Below, in pieces: positions 1 through 6,184 of a stretch of 6,184 nt of DNA. Every line of letters starts with the position of its first letter. The stretch's first letter is position 1. The notes under the pieces were generated by a model. It searched no databases. It was given only the letters and a program-made list of their open reading frames with translations, and was not told where the DNA came from. The stretch spans positions 1 through 6,184 of the forward strand of contig CALNCF010000486.1 in assembly GCA_937875035.1 (NCBI GenBank), in the 5' to 3' direction. This DNA is from an uncultured Sphingobacteriaceae bacterium (lineage in GTDB: Bacteria > Bacteroidota > Bacteroidia > Sphingobacteriales > Sphingobacteriaceae). The position numbers and the translations under genes were made by a program.

Positions 1-1420
1 GGAAGTTGGTGGTTTTGATGAACGTTACTTTATGTACGGAGAGGATATCGACCTGTCGTACCGCATTCAGCAGGCAGGCTATAAAAATTACTATTATCCC
101 GGCACCCAGATCATTCACTATAAAGGAGAGAGTACCAAGAAGAGCAGCGTGAACTATGTGTTCGTGTTCTACAACGCGATGATCATATTTGCCCGCAAGC
201 ACTTCTCGCAGAAAAATGCCCGGCTCTTTTCCTTCCTGATCCATTTCGCCATTTATATCCGCGCGGGCATGGCCATTGCCAGCCGCCTGCTGCGCAAGCT
301 GGTATTGCCCCTGATGGACGCGGCCACCTGGTTCGCGGGTATGTATTTCATCAAGATCTACTGGGAGCATAACCATAAATACGTACGCAAGGAATACGGA
401 CCGGAGCTGATGGAAGTGGCGGTGCCGCTGTACATTCTTACATGGTTGTTATCCGTATTGCTTTCGGGTGGCTACGACAAGCCTTACAAGCTTTCCAAGC
501 TGGTACGCGGACTCTTTGCCGGAACCCTTATTATTTCGGTTGCTTATGGCTTCTTGGATGAGTCGTGGCGGTTTTCGCGCGCGCTCATTATCCTGGGCGC
601 CTTCTGGACCGTGATCTCTTCGGTAGGCTTACGTATTATGCTGAACCTGCTGGGACTGAAAAATTTCAGGCTCGACGGGATCTCATCGGATAAGCGCATC
701 GCGATCGTAGCGGAAGAAGAAGACGGAAAACGCGTGCTCGAAATGCTGAAGCAGTCGGGGCAGAAGGTTAACCTGATCGGCTTTGTTCACCCGGAAAGAA
801 CCCCTCATGCCGCAGATGACCGTTTCCTCGGAAACGTAGTGCAGCTCAGGGAGATCGTGGAAGTATACCGGGTCGATGAGGTGATCTTCTCCACCAAGAA
901 TATCCCTTTGCAGGAGATCATTCATTCCATGTCGACCGTGAGCATGCCAGCGGTCGATTACAAGATCGCCCCGGAAGAAAGCCTCTTCATTATCGGCAGC
1001 AATTCGGTGGATAACCCCGGCGATCTCTATACCATCGACATTAATTTCTCCATCACGAAACCGGTAAACCGTCGCAACAAATACATTCTCGATGTGCTTA
1101 CCTCGCTCATCCTGCTGCTCAGCTTTCCTGTAACCGCTTTTATTACCGGTAAGCCTTTGGGGCTCCTGCGTAATATTTTCCTGGTGATCGGAGGGAAACG
1201 CTCCTGGGTTGGCTATGCGCATGTGCAGGGGAATGAGCATCTTCCGAAGCTGAAAAAAGGGATCCTGAGCCCGGTCGACAGCCTGGCGGGAAAGCACGAT
1301 ATCGATGAGATGACGGCTAAACGCCTCAATCTCTTATATGCCAAGCATTACCAGGTAGATAACGATCTGCTGGTTTTATGGCGCGGCTTTACCAAACTCT
1401 CCCGGAGATCATCCGAATAA
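1..1420 (+). CDS. Family 2 glycosyltransferase fused to a membrane, degenerate sugar-phosphotransferase-like module (5' end missing)
   Basis: The gene enters from the left edge; the frame is open from base 2, so the first visible ATG at 32 is internal. The visible part opens with the end of a GT-A family 2 domain: GGFDERYF followed by YGEDIDLSYR (about nt 8-64), the acidic E-D-x-D-L stretch typical of these enzymes. About five hydrophobic segments follow (roughly nt 227-289, 305-361, 419-472, 503-553, 575-652), then a Rossmann-like soluble domain (nt 686-960) starting KRIAIVAEEEDGKRVLEML. A sixth membrane helix (nt 1079-1147) follows an RRNKYILD motif. This order is that of WbaP/WcaJ-type polyprenyl-phosphate sugar transferases. 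The tail has GGKRSWVGY, LPKLKKGILSP and a YxxDNDLLVLWRGF-like end, resembling the last part of that catalytic domain, but the core with the Asp-Glu pair seems absent. The likely role is membrane glycosyl transfer in exopolysaccharide or O-antigen assembly; the substrate is unknown. The GT2 call is firm, the module reading moderately so. Confidence 0.85.
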   Translation, partial: EVGGFDERYFMYGEDIDLSYRIQQAGYKNYYYPGTQIIHYKGESTKKSSVNYVFVFYNAMIIFARKHFSQKNARLFSFLIHFAIYIRAGMAIASRLLRKLVLPLMDAATWFAGMYFIKIYWEHNHKYVRKEYGPELMEVAVPLYILTWLLSVLLSGGYDKPYKLSKLVRGLFAGTLIISVAYGFLDESWRFSRALIILGAFWTVISSVGLRIMLNLLGLKNFRLDGISSDKRIAIVAEEEDGKRVLEMLKQSGQKVNLIGFVHPERTPHAADDRFLGNVVQLREIVEVYRVDEVIFSTKNIPLQEIIHSMSTVSMPAVDYKIAPEESLFIIGSNSVDNPGDLYTIDINFSITKPVNRRNKYILDVLTSLILLLSFPVTAFITGKPLGLLRNIFLVIGGKRSWVGYAHVQGNEHLPKLKKGILSPVDSLAGKHDIDEMTAKRLNLLYAKHYQVDNDLLVLWRGFTKLSRRSSE

Positions 1421-1441
1421 TATCCATAGCATTCTCATACC

Positions 1442-2257
1442 ATGAAATTATCGAATAAAGTCGTGATCATTACCGGGGCCAGCTCAGGCATCGGGAAAGC
1501 CCTGGCCTACCGCTTTGCCCGTGAAGGCGCGAACCTTGTATTGGGAGCCCGGCAATATGTAAAGATGTGTGAGATCGCCCAGGACATTGAGAAGACGCAT
1601 GGGGTAAAGGCTATTGCCATCGCGGCCGATGTAGCCCAGGAAAGCTATTGCCGCGACTTGGTCGGCGAGACCATCAAGCGTTTCGGGCGTATCGATGTGC
1701 TGGTGAATAATGCCGGTATTTCCATGCGCGCGTTGTTCGAAGAGGTCGACCTGAAGGTGATCCGTGATGTGATGGATGTGAACTTCTGGGGAACGGTGTA
1801 CTGCACCAAGTATGCTTTGCCCGAAATCATCCGCTCGAAAGGATCGATCGTGGGTATTTCCTCGATCGCAGGCTATAAGGGTTTACCGGGACGTACCGGG
1901 TATTCGGCATCCAAGTTCGCCATGCAGGGCTTCCTCGAATCGGTACGGGTAGAAACACTGAAGAAAGGGGTGCATGTGCTGGTAGCCTGCCCGGGTTTTA
2001 CCGCTTCGAATATCCGGAATGTGGCGCTTTCGAAAGACGGAAGCTCGCAGGGTGAATCGCCTTTGGATGAGCAGAAGATCATGCAGCCGGAGGAAGTGGC
2101 CGACCGCATTGTAAAGGGGGTGCTTGCCCGCAAGCGCGACCTGGTGATGACCCGGCAGGGTAAGCTGACCGTGTGGATGAACAAGCTCTTCCCTTCGCTC
2201 ACCGATAAGCTGGTGTACGATCACTTTGCCAAAGAGCCCGATTCTCCCCTGAAATAA
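1442..2257 (+). CDS. Short-chain dehydrogenase/reductase (SDR family oxidoreductase)
   Basis: This is a 271-residue classical SDR, an NAD(P)(H)-dependent Rossmann-fold oxidoreductase of usual length. The cofactor motif TGASSGIG is at residues 11-18, the conserved Asp of the ADV stretch at 63, NNAG at 89-92, the structural Asn at 114 (VNFWGT), the catalytic Ser at 141, Tyr154 and Lys158 (YSASK), and the PG motif at 184-185. All four members of the Asn-Ser-Tyr-Lys tetrad are present, so the enzyme should be active. The C-terminus (about 241-265, with MNKLFPSLTDKLV) resembles SDRs close to the DHRS7/11-beta-HSD-like group, but no transmembrane anchor is evident. The ATG lies 21 bases after the glycosyltransferase stop, so the two genes are probably co-transcribed, and a role in sugar or lipid modification is possible. 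The substrate cannot be told from sequence. No strong Shine-Dalgarno is visible. Confidence 0.93.
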   Translation: MKLSNKVVIITGASSGIGKALAYRFAREGANLVLGARQYVKMCEIAQDIEKTHGVKAIAIAADVAQESYCRDLVGETIKRFGRIDVLVNNAGISMRALFEEVDLKVIRDVMDVNFWGTVYCTKYALPEIIRSKGSIVGISSIAGYKGLPGRTGYSASKFAMQGFLESVRVETLKKGVHVLVACPGFTASNIRNVALSKDGSSQGESPLDEQKIMQPEEVADRIVKGVLARKRDLVMTRQGKLTVWMNKLFPSLTDKLVYDHFAKEPDSPLK

Positions 2258-2261
2258 CCCG

Positions 2262-2753
2262 TTATGATTCCAGCTCTTCCAGCGCCTGCGCATAGTCGGA
2301 CTGCAGGTCTTCGTGCAGGCCGTTCAGTGTTTTGCGGATCTTCTTCAGTTGCTGGTCGTACATATTGCTGAACACTGCGTTGCGGCGGTAGGGAATTCCC
2401 GATTCTTTCAGCTGCAGGCAGAAGAACATGAGCAGCTCGATCTCTGCTACATCTGTCCCTGAATATTTAATGTACTTGTTCGCGTAACGCAGGATCTTGC
2501 GTACGCTTTTCTTCGCCAGGTATAAGTTACTTCTGTTCACTTCCCCGAACATCTCCCGGATCTCTTCCTGCACGTTCGCGATAAAAGCAGGCTCATCATG
2601 CGCATCGAAAAGCAGGTAGCCTAACAGCTCCTTGTTCTCCTTCTTATACTTACCCAGTCGCATGCAAAGCTCGAGCAATCGCTTAGGCTCCAGTGTTTGC
2701 AGCTCCTTCCTGATTTCGTTGATACCCGCTGATTTCATTCCACGAAAATACAT
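2262..2753 (-). CDS. Small helical protein of unknown function
   Basis: I do not recognise a named family. The product is 163 residues and strongly charged (rich in Lys, Glu, Arg and Leu), with no signal peptide or transmembrane helix, so it is probably a cytoplasmic all-helical protein. Visible patches are a Leu-rich N-terminal helix (LEPKRLLELCMRLGKYKKENKELLGYLL), a central AHDE, a Lys/Arg-rich helix (LAKKSVRKILRYANKYIKY) and a Glu-rich C-terminal helix. The first ATG is at 2753. A second in-frame ATG five codons on (2738) gives a protein starting MKSAGINEIRKEL, and I find that start at least as likely because the first five residues look unlike the rest. The gene converges on the SDR gene (4 bases between stops) and is divergent from the nucleoid-associated protein gene. 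Being intact and codon-like over its full length, it is very probably real. Confidence 0.75.
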   Translation of the reverse strand: MYFRGMKSAGINEIRKELQTLEPKRLLELCMRLGKYKKENKELLGYLLFDAHDEPAFIANVQEEIREMFGEVNRSNLYLAKKSVRKILRYANKYIKYSGTDVAEIELLMFFCLQLKESGIPYRRNAVFSNMYDQQLKKIRKTLNGLHEDLQSDYAQALEELES

Positions 2754-2845
2754 AATTTATGATGGTACTATCCTTTGCTTAACGAGGATCAGTGCTGATA
2801 AAGCAGAATAATGAGCAGGCAGGTGTTTTAATCGTGCTAAAAGAA

Positions 2846-2853
2846 TATTTTTG
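2846..2853 (+). promoter_or_regulatory. Possible Bacteroidota -7 promoter box for the nucleoid-associated protein gene
   Basis: TATTTTTG matches the Bacteroidota -7 consensus TAnnTTTG exactly and lies 31 bases before the preferred ATG at 2885, giving a short leader. No good TTTG -33 element is visible about 20 bases upstream, only a T-run at 2826-2829 that is too close, so this is a partial promoter match. If it is used, a GTG start at 2792 would lie upstream of transcription, which supports the ATG at 2885. Confidence 0.35.
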
Positions 2854-2884
2854 GATCTTTATTGCTTATCCAACGATCCCGTAC

Positions 2885-3724
2885 ATGCTTCAATTTACAC
2901 ATACCCAGCTCGACAAACTTTCGGTACATCATGTAGGCAACCAGACCAACGACGAGGGTCTGTATCTTTCCAAGGCCCTGACCGATGTGAACGACGACCG
3001 GCTGGAAGAGTTGCTGCTCCGTTTTTTTCTCAGTTCCTTTACCACACCCGAGTTTTACAGCTTTACATTTTCCAATGAAGATTTCAGGCTGAATCCCCTG
3101 TATCATTTCGCGGAAGAGATCTTCGACCAGGGTTCTTCCTTTCATTTGCAGAGTGTGAACCTGGCGAAGCACCTGTATGAATTATCCACGCATCCGCAGA
3201 TCAAGTCCGGCGATCTTTTTGTCGTCTATTTTTCGAACGTGACCTATGGGGAAGAAGCGCATGATGCGATCGGCATCTTCAAATCGGAGAGCCGCCAGGC
3301 TTTCCTGAAGCTCGATCAGCATTCCGACGACTTTGTGCTCCGTCATGAAGACGGTATTAATATCGACAAGCTCGACAAGGGCTGCCTCATCATCAATACA
3401 GAGAAAGACTCCGGCTACCGGGTATGTGTGGTCGACAAGTCGAACCGCTCTGCCGAAGCACAGTACTGGAAAGACACCTTCCTGCAACTTAAGGCTTGCC
3501 GGGATGAGTATCATCTGACCAAAGAGTTCCTGGGCATCACCAAAAATTTTGTCACCCAGCAGCTATCGGAAGAGTTCGAGGTGAGCAAGGCCGACCAGAT
3601 CGACCTGCTGAACCGTTCCGTAGCCTATTTCAAGACGCACGATACCTTTGATAAGCAAGAGTTCGAGGAAGAAGTATTCCAGGATAACGGGCTGATCAAA
3701 TCGGCGGCTGCGGCAGGAGTATGA
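2885..3724 (+). CDS. Nucleoid-associated protein, 37-kDa NdpA/YejK family (main part, ended by a frameshift)
   Basis: This frame encodes 279 residues covering most of a 37-kDa nucleoid-associated protein, a family that includes E. coli YejK (about 335 residues) and binds the nucleoid and topoisomerases. Family-like features are the N-terminal LDKLSVHHVGNQTNDEGLYLS (about 9-29), the acidic mid-region KSGDLFVVYF (107-116), DAIGIFKSE (127-135), INIDKLDKGCLIIN (158-171) and VDKSNRSAEAQYWKDTFL (183-200). I chose the ATG at 2885 because similarity begins there. An in-frame GTG at 2792 would add 31 hydrophobic, unrelated residues and lies before the likely promoter. The frame ends abnormally in IKSAAAAGV at 3722-3724, and the missing conserved C-terminus follows in the next frame to 3920, so the gene is a frameshifted copy of a protein of about 345 residues. 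Either a true mutation or a sequencing error would explain this. Confidence 0.85.
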   Translation: MLQFTHTQLDKLSVHHVGNQTNDEGLYLSKALTDVNDDRLEELLLRFFLSSFTTPEFYSFTFSNEDFRLNPLYHFAEEIFDQGSSFHLQSVNLAKHLYELSTHPQIKSGDLFVVYFSNVTYGEEAHDAIGIFKSESRQAFLKLDQHSDDFVLRHEDGINIDKLDKGCLIINTEKDSGYRVCVVDKSNRSAEAQYWKDTFLQLKACRDEYHLTKEFLGITKNFVTQQLSEEFEVSKADQIDLLNRSVAYFKTHDTFDKQEFEEEVFQDNGLIKSAAAAGV

Positions 3725-3920
3725 GGAAGAAGTCGAGCTTTCCGATACCTTTGATATTTCGCCGCAGGCCGTGAAAAAACAAGCCCGTGTGTTCAAAAGT
3801 ATTCTCAAGCTCGATAAGAATTTTCACATCTATATTCACGGGAACCGTGAGCTGATCGAACAGGGGGTAGACCCTAACGGGCGCAAATATTACAAGATCT
3901 ATTATACCGAGGAGTCGTAG
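3696..3920 (+). pseudogene. C-terminal part of the nucleoid-associated protein, in the shifted frame
   Basis: From about 3720 this frame reads YEEEVELSDTFDIS, then PQAVKKQARVFKSILKLD, then KNFHIYIHGNRELIEQGVD, ending YYKIYYTEES with TAG at 3918-3920. This is the conserved C-terminus expected of the NdpA/YejK-like protein encoded just upstream. It has no start of its own and is open only from 3696, after a TGA at 3693-3695. The two frames overlap at 3696-3721, in the patch CGGCGGCTGCGG, where one inserted base or two deleted bases would restore a single gene spanning 2885-3920. The frame itself (RRLRQEYEEEV) is charged and helix-like, as expected of native sequence, whereas the upstream frame turns into an Ala run. 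The break therefore probably lies close to 3701-3704. Confidence 0.85.
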
Positions 3921-3922
3921 CG

Positions 3923-3953
3923 TTGCCGCTTAAAGGTGAATTGCTTATTATTG
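3923..3953 (+). promoter_or_regulatory. Possible Bacteroidota promoter before the membrane metallopeptidase gene
   Basis: In the 49-base gap after the nucleoid gene, TTG (3923-3925) and TATTATTG (3946-3953, one mismatch to TAnnTTTG) are separated by 20 bases, close to the spacing of Bacteroidota -33/-7 promoters. Transcription would begin only about 10 bases before the ATG at 3970. The match is short and may be chance; the gene could instead be read through from upstream. Confidence 0.3.
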
Positions 3954-3969
3954 ATCATATCTTATACCC

Positions 3970-4656
3970 ATGCCCGAAACCGGTTTGCCACAGCATATCC
4001 AATTGTCGATCGTCCTGCTCAGCGCGTTGCTGCTTTGCCGGATCCCGGTTCTGGGTAAGATCCTGAAAGTGCTGAACACCTGGATACATGAAAGCGCGCA
4101 TGCCCTGGCCAGTCTTTTTACATCGGGAGAAGTGGAATCCATCGACCTGTTTCACAGCGGAGAGGGCCTGGCTACTACACGCTCCGGTCACTGGCTGGGC
4201 AAGGTAATGGTTTCCCTGGCAGGCTATACAGGCGCTTCGGCCTTCGCCTTTCTTTCGTACTGGCTGATCGCGCAGCAGCGGGAGCAATGGATCCTGTATG
4301 CCTACCTGGTATTGGGTATGGTGACCCTGATCTTCTGGGTGCGGAATACCTATGGGGTGATCTGGGTGATGGGCCTGCTGGCTTCGGTAGCCCTGCTCAT
4401 GTATGTAAAGCAGCCCATGGTCACCACGTATTTTGTGTGGTTCTGTTCCTCCGTTATACTGATCGAATCCATGTATTCGGCAGCGGTGATCCTGTATATC
4501 AGCCTGACCAACCCGAAGAAATCAGGCGATGCGAAGAACCTGCAGCAGTTCACCTATATCCCGGCCCTGTTCTGGGGACTTTTCTTCTTTGCACAAGCCC
4601 TTATTTTCAGCTACCTGTCTCTTCGCCAGTTTCTTCCCCTGCCTTTTGTCTTTTAA
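3970..4656 (+). CDS. M50B-type membrane zinc metallopeptidase homologue
   Basis: This is a 228-residue polytopic membrane protein with about six hydrophobic segments (roughly residues 11-28, 76-101, 106-124, 127-146, 151-179, 198-218). HESAH at residues 40-44 is a zinc-binding HExxH motif, followed by LFTSGEVESIDL and a GYTGAS patch (85-90). GDAKNLQQFTYIPALFWG (186-203) matches the D-A-x-x-L...P-x-x-x-W pattern near the C-terminus of Peptidase_M50B proteins, with Asp187 as the likely third zinc ligand. The catalytic residues are therefore in place, and the length fits this short family. M50 enzymes cut within or near the membrane, as site-2 proteases do; the substrate of this subgroup is unknown and nothing nearby (no anti-sigma factor) points to one. 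The ATG at 3970 is the only sensible start. The last 50 bases overlap the 3' end of nhaA on the other strand. Confidence 0.82.
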   Translation: MPETGLPQHIQLSIVLLSALLLCRIPVLGKILKVLNTWIHESAHALASLFTSGEVESIDLFHSGEGLATTRSGHWLGKVMVSLAGYTGASAFAFLSYWLIAQQREQWILYAYLVLGMVTLIFWVRNTYGVIWVMGLLASVALLMYVKQPMVTTYFVWFCSSVILIESMYSAAVILYISLTNPKKSGDAKNLQQFTYIPALFWGLFFFAQALIFSYLSLRQFLPLPFVF

Positions 4657-5809
4657 GGATAAAGAACCCTGTCAGCCCGGAAAGTATCGAGGCGGCCAGG
4701 ATCGAGATCTTGGCGATCTCCTGGTTCTCCAGGGATGAAAAGGACAGGAGCGCAATGAAGATCGACATGGTAAAGCCGATCCCCCCGAGAAATCCCACAC
4801 CGGTGACCTGCCTCCAGCTTACCTTGGCGGGCAGCGAAGCGATCCCGGTCCTGACGGCGATCCAGGAGAAGGTCAGGATCCCCAGCGGTTTCCCGATCAG
4901 CAGACCGAGTATAATACCCAGCCCGGCGCTGCTGTAGATGCCGCCGGCCATTCCTGCGGAGAAGGCGATCCCAGTATTTACAAAGGCGAAGAGCGGCATC
5001 ACGATATAGCCGATCGGCTGGTGCAGGGCATGCTCCAGCTTTTCCAGGGGCGAACGCTTGTCGTCGCGGATCAGGGGAATGGTAAAGGCCATCAGCACGC
5101 CGGCGATGGTGGCATGGATACCCGATTTATAGGTGAAATACCATAAGAGAATCCCGAAAGGAAAATAAAACAGGAAGTTCAATACCTTCAGACGGTTCAT
5201 GAGCAGCATGATGAAGAAGGTGGTGGTCGCGTAGACCACGTAATGGAAGAGGATATGATCCGTATAGAAGACCGCGATCACGAGGATAGCGCCCAGGTCG
5301 TCGACAATGGCCAGGGCAGCCAGGAATACCTTCAGGGACAAGGGGATCTTCTTGCCTAATAAAGACAGGATACCGAGGGCGAAGGCTATATCCGTGGCAA
5401 TGGGAATTCCCCATCCGCTCACGGTAGGCAGGCCCGCATTCACCAGGTAATAGATCAGGGCAGGGGCCATCATTCCACCCAGGGCGGCGGCTATAGGCAG
5501 GAAGGATTTCTGGAACGAAGAAAGCTCACCGGTTACGATCTCCCGTTTGATCTCCAGCCCGATGAGCAGGAAGAACAAAGCCATCAGCCCGTCGTTCACC
5601 CACCAGTGCACATCGCGTACAAAGCTCTTGTCGGCCAGAGTGACCCCCAGGTTAAAATGCGTAAAATGATGGTAGACCGAAGCCAGGGGCGTGTTCACCA
5701 TCAGCATGGCCAGGGCTACGCTGATCATGAGCAGGTAGCCCGTTACCTGTTCTGTTCTGAAAAAGGTGGTCAGCGGCGACAGGATGGTTCTTCGGATGAG
5801 TGTATTCAT
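4607..5809 (-). CDS. nhaA: Na+/H+ antiporter NhaA
   Basis: This is a full-length 400-residue NhaA (E. coli: 388), an inner-membrane electrogenic antiporter that exports Na+ or Li+ in exchange for protons and helps in pH and salt homeostasis. The hallmark residues are all present: GLEIKRE at 84-90, Thr139-Asp140 in the unwound helix IPIATDIAFALG, the paired ion-binding Asp170-Asp171 in LAIVDDLGAI, His232 in SGIHATIAGVL (equivalent to E. coli His225), Lys307 in GKPLGI (E. coli Lys300), and GFLGGIGFTMSIFI near the C-terminus. From Asp140 onward the numbering is E. coli plus 7. The ATG at 5809 gives a normal short cytoplasmic N-terminus. The last ten residues are a repeated acidic GEETGEETGS, which overlaps the metallopeptidase gene end by 50 bases. 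The YciO-like gene lies 40 bases upstream on the same strand, so co-transcription is possible; no clear ribosome-binding site or promoter is seen. Confidence 0.97.
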   Translation of the reverse strand: MNTLIRRTILSPLTTFFRTEQVTGYLLMISVALAMLMVNTPLASVYHHFTHFNLGVTLADKSFVRDVHWWVNDGLMALFFLLIGLEIKREIVTGELSSFQKSFLPIAAALGGMMAPALIYYLVNAGLPTVSGWGIPIATDIAFALGILSLLGKKIPLSLKVFLAALAIVDDLGAILVIAVFYTDHILFHYVVYATTTFFIMLLMNRLKVLNFLFYFPFGILLWYFTYKSGIHATIAGVLMAFTIPLIRDDKRSPLEKLEHALHQPIGYIVMPLFAFVNTGIAFSAGMAGGIYSSAGLGIILGLLIGKPLGILTFSWIAVRTGIASLPAKVSWRQVTGVGFLGGIGFTMSIFIALLSFSSLENQEIAKISILAASILSGLTGFFILKRQKAGEETGEETGS

Positions 5810-5849
5810 ACGTTATTCATAGGATTAAAGGAAATTCTCAATATGATTT

Positions 5850-6184
5850 TCAGAGATAATTTTCGAGCAGGCCCTTGCCTTGCCTTACGATCTCAGGAGC
5901 GTTGCCTGTGCAGTCGACCACGGTAGAGGCTTCGTTCCCTCCGTAGCCTCCATCGATCACCACATCTACCAGGTCGCCGTATTTTTCATAGATCAGCTCC
6001 GGGTCGGTAGAGTATTCAATGATCTCGTCATCATCGTGAATGGATGTGCTCACGATCGGGTTGCCAAGCGCCCGCACGATCTCCCGGGCAATGGTATTGT
6101 CGGGTACGCGGATACCAACGGTTTTCTTCCTGCTGTTCAACAGCTTCGGTACCAGTCCGCTGGCATTCAATATAAAGGTGAAAG
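5850..6184 (-). CDS. YciO-like protein of the Sua5/YciO/YrdC family (C-terminal part)
   Basis: The gene enters from the right edge, so its 5' end is missing; about 110 residues are visible. They begin FTFILNASGLVPKLLNSRKKTVGIRVPD, where the TFIL, Lys-rich and GxRVP stretches are characteristic of the YrdC-like dsRNA-binding-type fold. STSIHDDDEI then replaces the SAN-S pattern of true Sua5/YrdC threonylcarbamoyl-AMP synthases, and DVVIDGGYGGNEASTVVDCTGNAPEIVRQGKG closes the domain. The order and the C-terminus right after the last beta strand fit E. coli YciO (about 206 residues) better than the longer Sua5, so roughly the N-terminal half is outside the window. Sua5/YrdC make threonylcarbamoyl-AMP for tRNA t6A; the physiological role of YciO-type paralogues is less certain. 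An in-frame TTG near 6170 is internal, not a start. The stop lies 40 bases before the nhaA ATG. Confidence 0.88.
   Translation of the reverse strand, partial: FTFILNASGLVPKLLNSRKKTVGIRVPDNTIAREIVRALGNPIVSTSIHDDDEIIEYSTDPELIYEKYGDLVDVVIDGGYGGNEASTVVDCTGNAPEIVRQGKGLLENYL

Noticed and set aside
683..1297. 204-residue open frame on the minus strand inside the glycosyltransferase gene
   Set aside because: It lies wholly antisense to a well-supported coding region and shows no recognisable domain; it is a shadow of the GC-rich codon pattern.
2258..2261. Terminator between the convergent SDR and unknown-function genes
   Set aside because: Only 4 bases separate the stops and I see no GC hairpin with a T-run there.
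1883..2293. 136-residue minus-strand open frame antisense to the SDR gene
   Set aside because: It is antisense to the conserved SDR C-terminal half and the composition (many His, Arg, Gly) is typical of a shadow frame.
2792..2884. Upstream GTG start adding 31 residues to the nucleoid-associated protein
   Set aside because: The added residues are hydrophobic and unlike the family N-terminus, and a Bacteroidota-like -7 box lies inside this stretch at 2846-2853. The ATG at 2885 begins exactly where family similarity starts.
4287..4937. 216-residue plus-strand open frame across the peptidase and nhaA ends
   Set aside because: It overlaps two well-supported genes, is rich in Pro and Ser without domain-like pattern, and makes no known family.
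1..6184. Defence system, CRISPR array, prophage, insertion sequence or biosynthetic cluster
   Set aside because: No repeats with spacers, transposase, integrase, nuclease-toxin or synthase signatures are visible on either strand; the genes belong to ordinary envelope, nucleoid, transport and YrdC-like families.

Overview
The window looks like a chromosomal stretch from a member of the Bacteroidota, of the Chitinophagaceae/Sphingobacteriia kind. The reasons are the protein families and their by-eye resemblance to Bacteroidota versions, the lack of clear Shine-Dalgarno sequences before most starts, and two upstream elements resembling the Bacteroidota -7 box (TAnnTTTG). The taxonomic call is an inference; no rRNA or marker phylogeny is available here. 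The DNA is moderately GC-rich and densely coded, with no gap over 300 bases without a gene. I see no mobile element, CRISPR array, tRNA or rRNA.

Layout. (1) Bases 1-2257, plus strand: the 3' part of a large membrane glycosyltransferase fusion, then after 21 bases a short-chain dehydrogenase/reductase. The pair is probably part of a surface or exopolysaccharide operon entering from the left. (2) Bases 2262-2753, minus strand: a small helical protein of unknown function, ending 4 bases from the SDR stop. (3) Bases 2885-3920, plus strand: a 37-kDa-type nucleoid-associated protein (NdpA/YejK family) whose reading frame is broken by a +1-type shift near 3696-3721. Its conserved C-terminus continues in the next frame. 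(4) Bases 3970-4656, plus strand: a membrane M50B-type zinc metallopeptidase homologue with HExxH and a downstream Asp. (5) Bases 4607-5809, minus strand: a full-length NhaA Na+/H+ antiporter with all key residues, whose 3' end overlaps the peptidase gene tail-to-tail by 50 bases. (6) Bases 5850-6184, minus strand: the C-terminal half of a YciO/YrdC/Sua5-family protein, cut by the right edge and lying 40 bases upstream of nhaA.

How they work together. The genes form several short units rather than one pathway: envelope polysaccharide synthesis on the left, a nucleoid protein in the middle, and membrane proteolysis and ion homeostasis on the right. I did not find a clearly new multi-gene system. 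The most notable points are the glycosyltransferase fused to a polyprenyl-phosphate sugar-transferase-like module that seems to have lost its catalytic core, and the frameshifted nucleoid protein gene.
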